Part shown: piece by piece, positions 63,519-64,000 of the stretch | Layout: the number at the start of each line of letters is the position of its first letter | Numbering within the stretch: position 1 is the stretch's first letter | From: Anabaena subtropica FACHB-260 | Lineage (GTDB): Bacteria; Cyanobacteriota; Cyanobacteriia; Cyanobacteriales; Nostocaceae | Reading direction: 5' to 3' | NCBI RefSeq assembly: GCF_014697105.1 | Contig: NZ_JACJRF010000023.1 | Span: 1 to 64,000 of the forward strand | DNA length: 64,000 nt | Position numbers and translations under genes: made by a program | Notes under the pieces: model-generated | Database searches by the model: none | What the model saw: only the letters and a program-made list of their open reading frames with translations | What the model was told of the DNA's origin: nothing

Positions 63519-64000
63519 TCAGTTCGAGCTAGAATCGTTGGATGAATTTCTGGCGCTACTACCCAGGGATTTTATTCGCTTCAAGGGTCTAGATAATATC
63601 GAGGAATATTCCTCTGATGGATAGCGATAGTACTTTTCTGTTCCACTCGTCATGCCATTGACGACTACTCCCAAAATCGGGATACGATTTTGGTTGAGTT
63701 CTGATACAGCTCGTTGTAATACCTCTTTGAGGGTAAAACCTGGGCGTGTGGTAAGGATGACTCCATCACTCATCTGACTCAATGTGGAAGCATCAGCGCA
63801 GGCGCTCAAAGGTGGAGTATCGATAATCACTAAATCGTAGCGTTGTGCTGCTTCGGCCACCAACGCCTTCATCGCCTCTGACTCTAGCAACTGTGAAGGT
63901 CTTCCCCTTAATTCCCCACAAGTCAACACCGAAAGATTTTCTATCTCCGTTGACTGCACCGCATTCAGTAAAGGTCTTGTCCCATCAATTACATCTGTAA
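63519..64000 (-). CDS. BY-kinase/Wzc-type chain-length regulator, 3' part (truncated by window)
   Basis: The frame stays open to the window edge. The codon at 63957-63959 is an internal GTG, preceded by ...DVIDGTRPLLNA, so only the C-terminal 160 residues are seen. The part contains the Walker B-like strand YDLVIIDTPPLSACADA, DGVILTTRPG, LGVVVNGM and a tail with several tyrosines (KYYRYPSEEY) and serines. BY-kinases autophosphorylate such tails and, with a Wzz domain, set polymer length. The N-terminal Wzz domain and Walker A lie outside. It is the upstream gene of the polysaccharide operon. Confidence 0.9.
   Translation of the reverse strand, partial: TDVIDGTRPLLNAVQSTEIENLSVLTCGELRGRPSQLLESEAMKALVAEAAQRYDLVIIDTPPLSACADASTLSQMSDGVILTTRPGFTLKEVLQRAVSELNQNRIPILGVVVNGMTSGTEKYYRYPSEEYSSILSRPLKRIKSLGSSARNSSNDSSSN

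Overview
The window looks like the chromosome of a filamentous, heterocyst-type cyanobacterium of the Nostoc/Anabaena group. The signs are many GCGATCGC (HIP1) octamers inside and between genes, heptanucleotide tandem repeats (STRR type), several families of short palindromic intergenic repeats, and cyanobacterial marker genes: a SipA-like DUF3148 protein, a PsbP/CyanoP-like protein, a CSE-like two-EF-hand protein, DUF3598, and pentapeptide and PRC-barrel proteins. Genus is inferred from style, not from a database search. No rRNA, tRNA, CRISPR array or transposase gene was recognised.

Region 1 (1-11.7 kb) is mostly core: ftsY, a GAF/PP2C phosphatase, ftsX, a DUF3598 protein, a small exported protein, coaE, a run of small stress or envelope genes on the minus strand (173-aa protein, lipoprotein, CsbD-like, a 19-residue GxRP repeat protein), then uvrB. 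Region 2 (11.8-17.3 kb) is accessory: a 982-aa NACHT-type NTPase with a long pentapeptide-repeat tail, an exact 21-bp minisatellite just upstream of it, a conserved small protein, a 164-bp TIR-bounded element, an EF-hand protein and an exported protein. Region 3 (17.4-26.2 kb) returns to core genes: PRC-barrel protein, smc, rhomboid protease, ileS.

Region 4 (26.4-33.9 kb) is the most unusual part. It has a ParA-type ATPase, a ParD/ParE-like toxin-antitoxin pair, and a three-gene minus-strand operon: a 281-aa probable winged-helix protein, a 706-aa P-loop ATPase, and an 863-aa protein that joins a DEDDy 3'-5' exonuclease, a Cas4/RecB-type nuclease with four cysteines placed for an Fe-S cluster, and an FtsK/HerA-type DNA motor. 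I know no named system with this composition; a DNA-processing or defence role is inference. A mobile palindromic repeat has been absorbed in frame into the linker of the 863-aa protein.

Region 5 (34.1-48.1 kb) is mixed: two glycosyltransferases, a PrxQ-like peroxiredoxin with sipA, an Spy/CpxP-like protein, a NarL-type two-component pair, a GH13 amylase, exported and membrane proteins, peptide deformylase, a DUF2278-lamin-tail protein, a CyanoP-like protein and a Maf pyrophosphatase. Region 6 (48.2-64 kb) is a minus-strand surface polysaccharide locus. In transcription order it runs from a BY-kinase (cut by the window edge) through a Wzy/ligase-like protein, acyltransferase, GT4, two GT2, flippase, pyruvyl transferase, acyltransferase, two GT2, flippase and GT4 to lpxD. 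The acyltransferase/GT2-GT2/flippase block occurs twice, which suggests segmental duplication followed by divergence.
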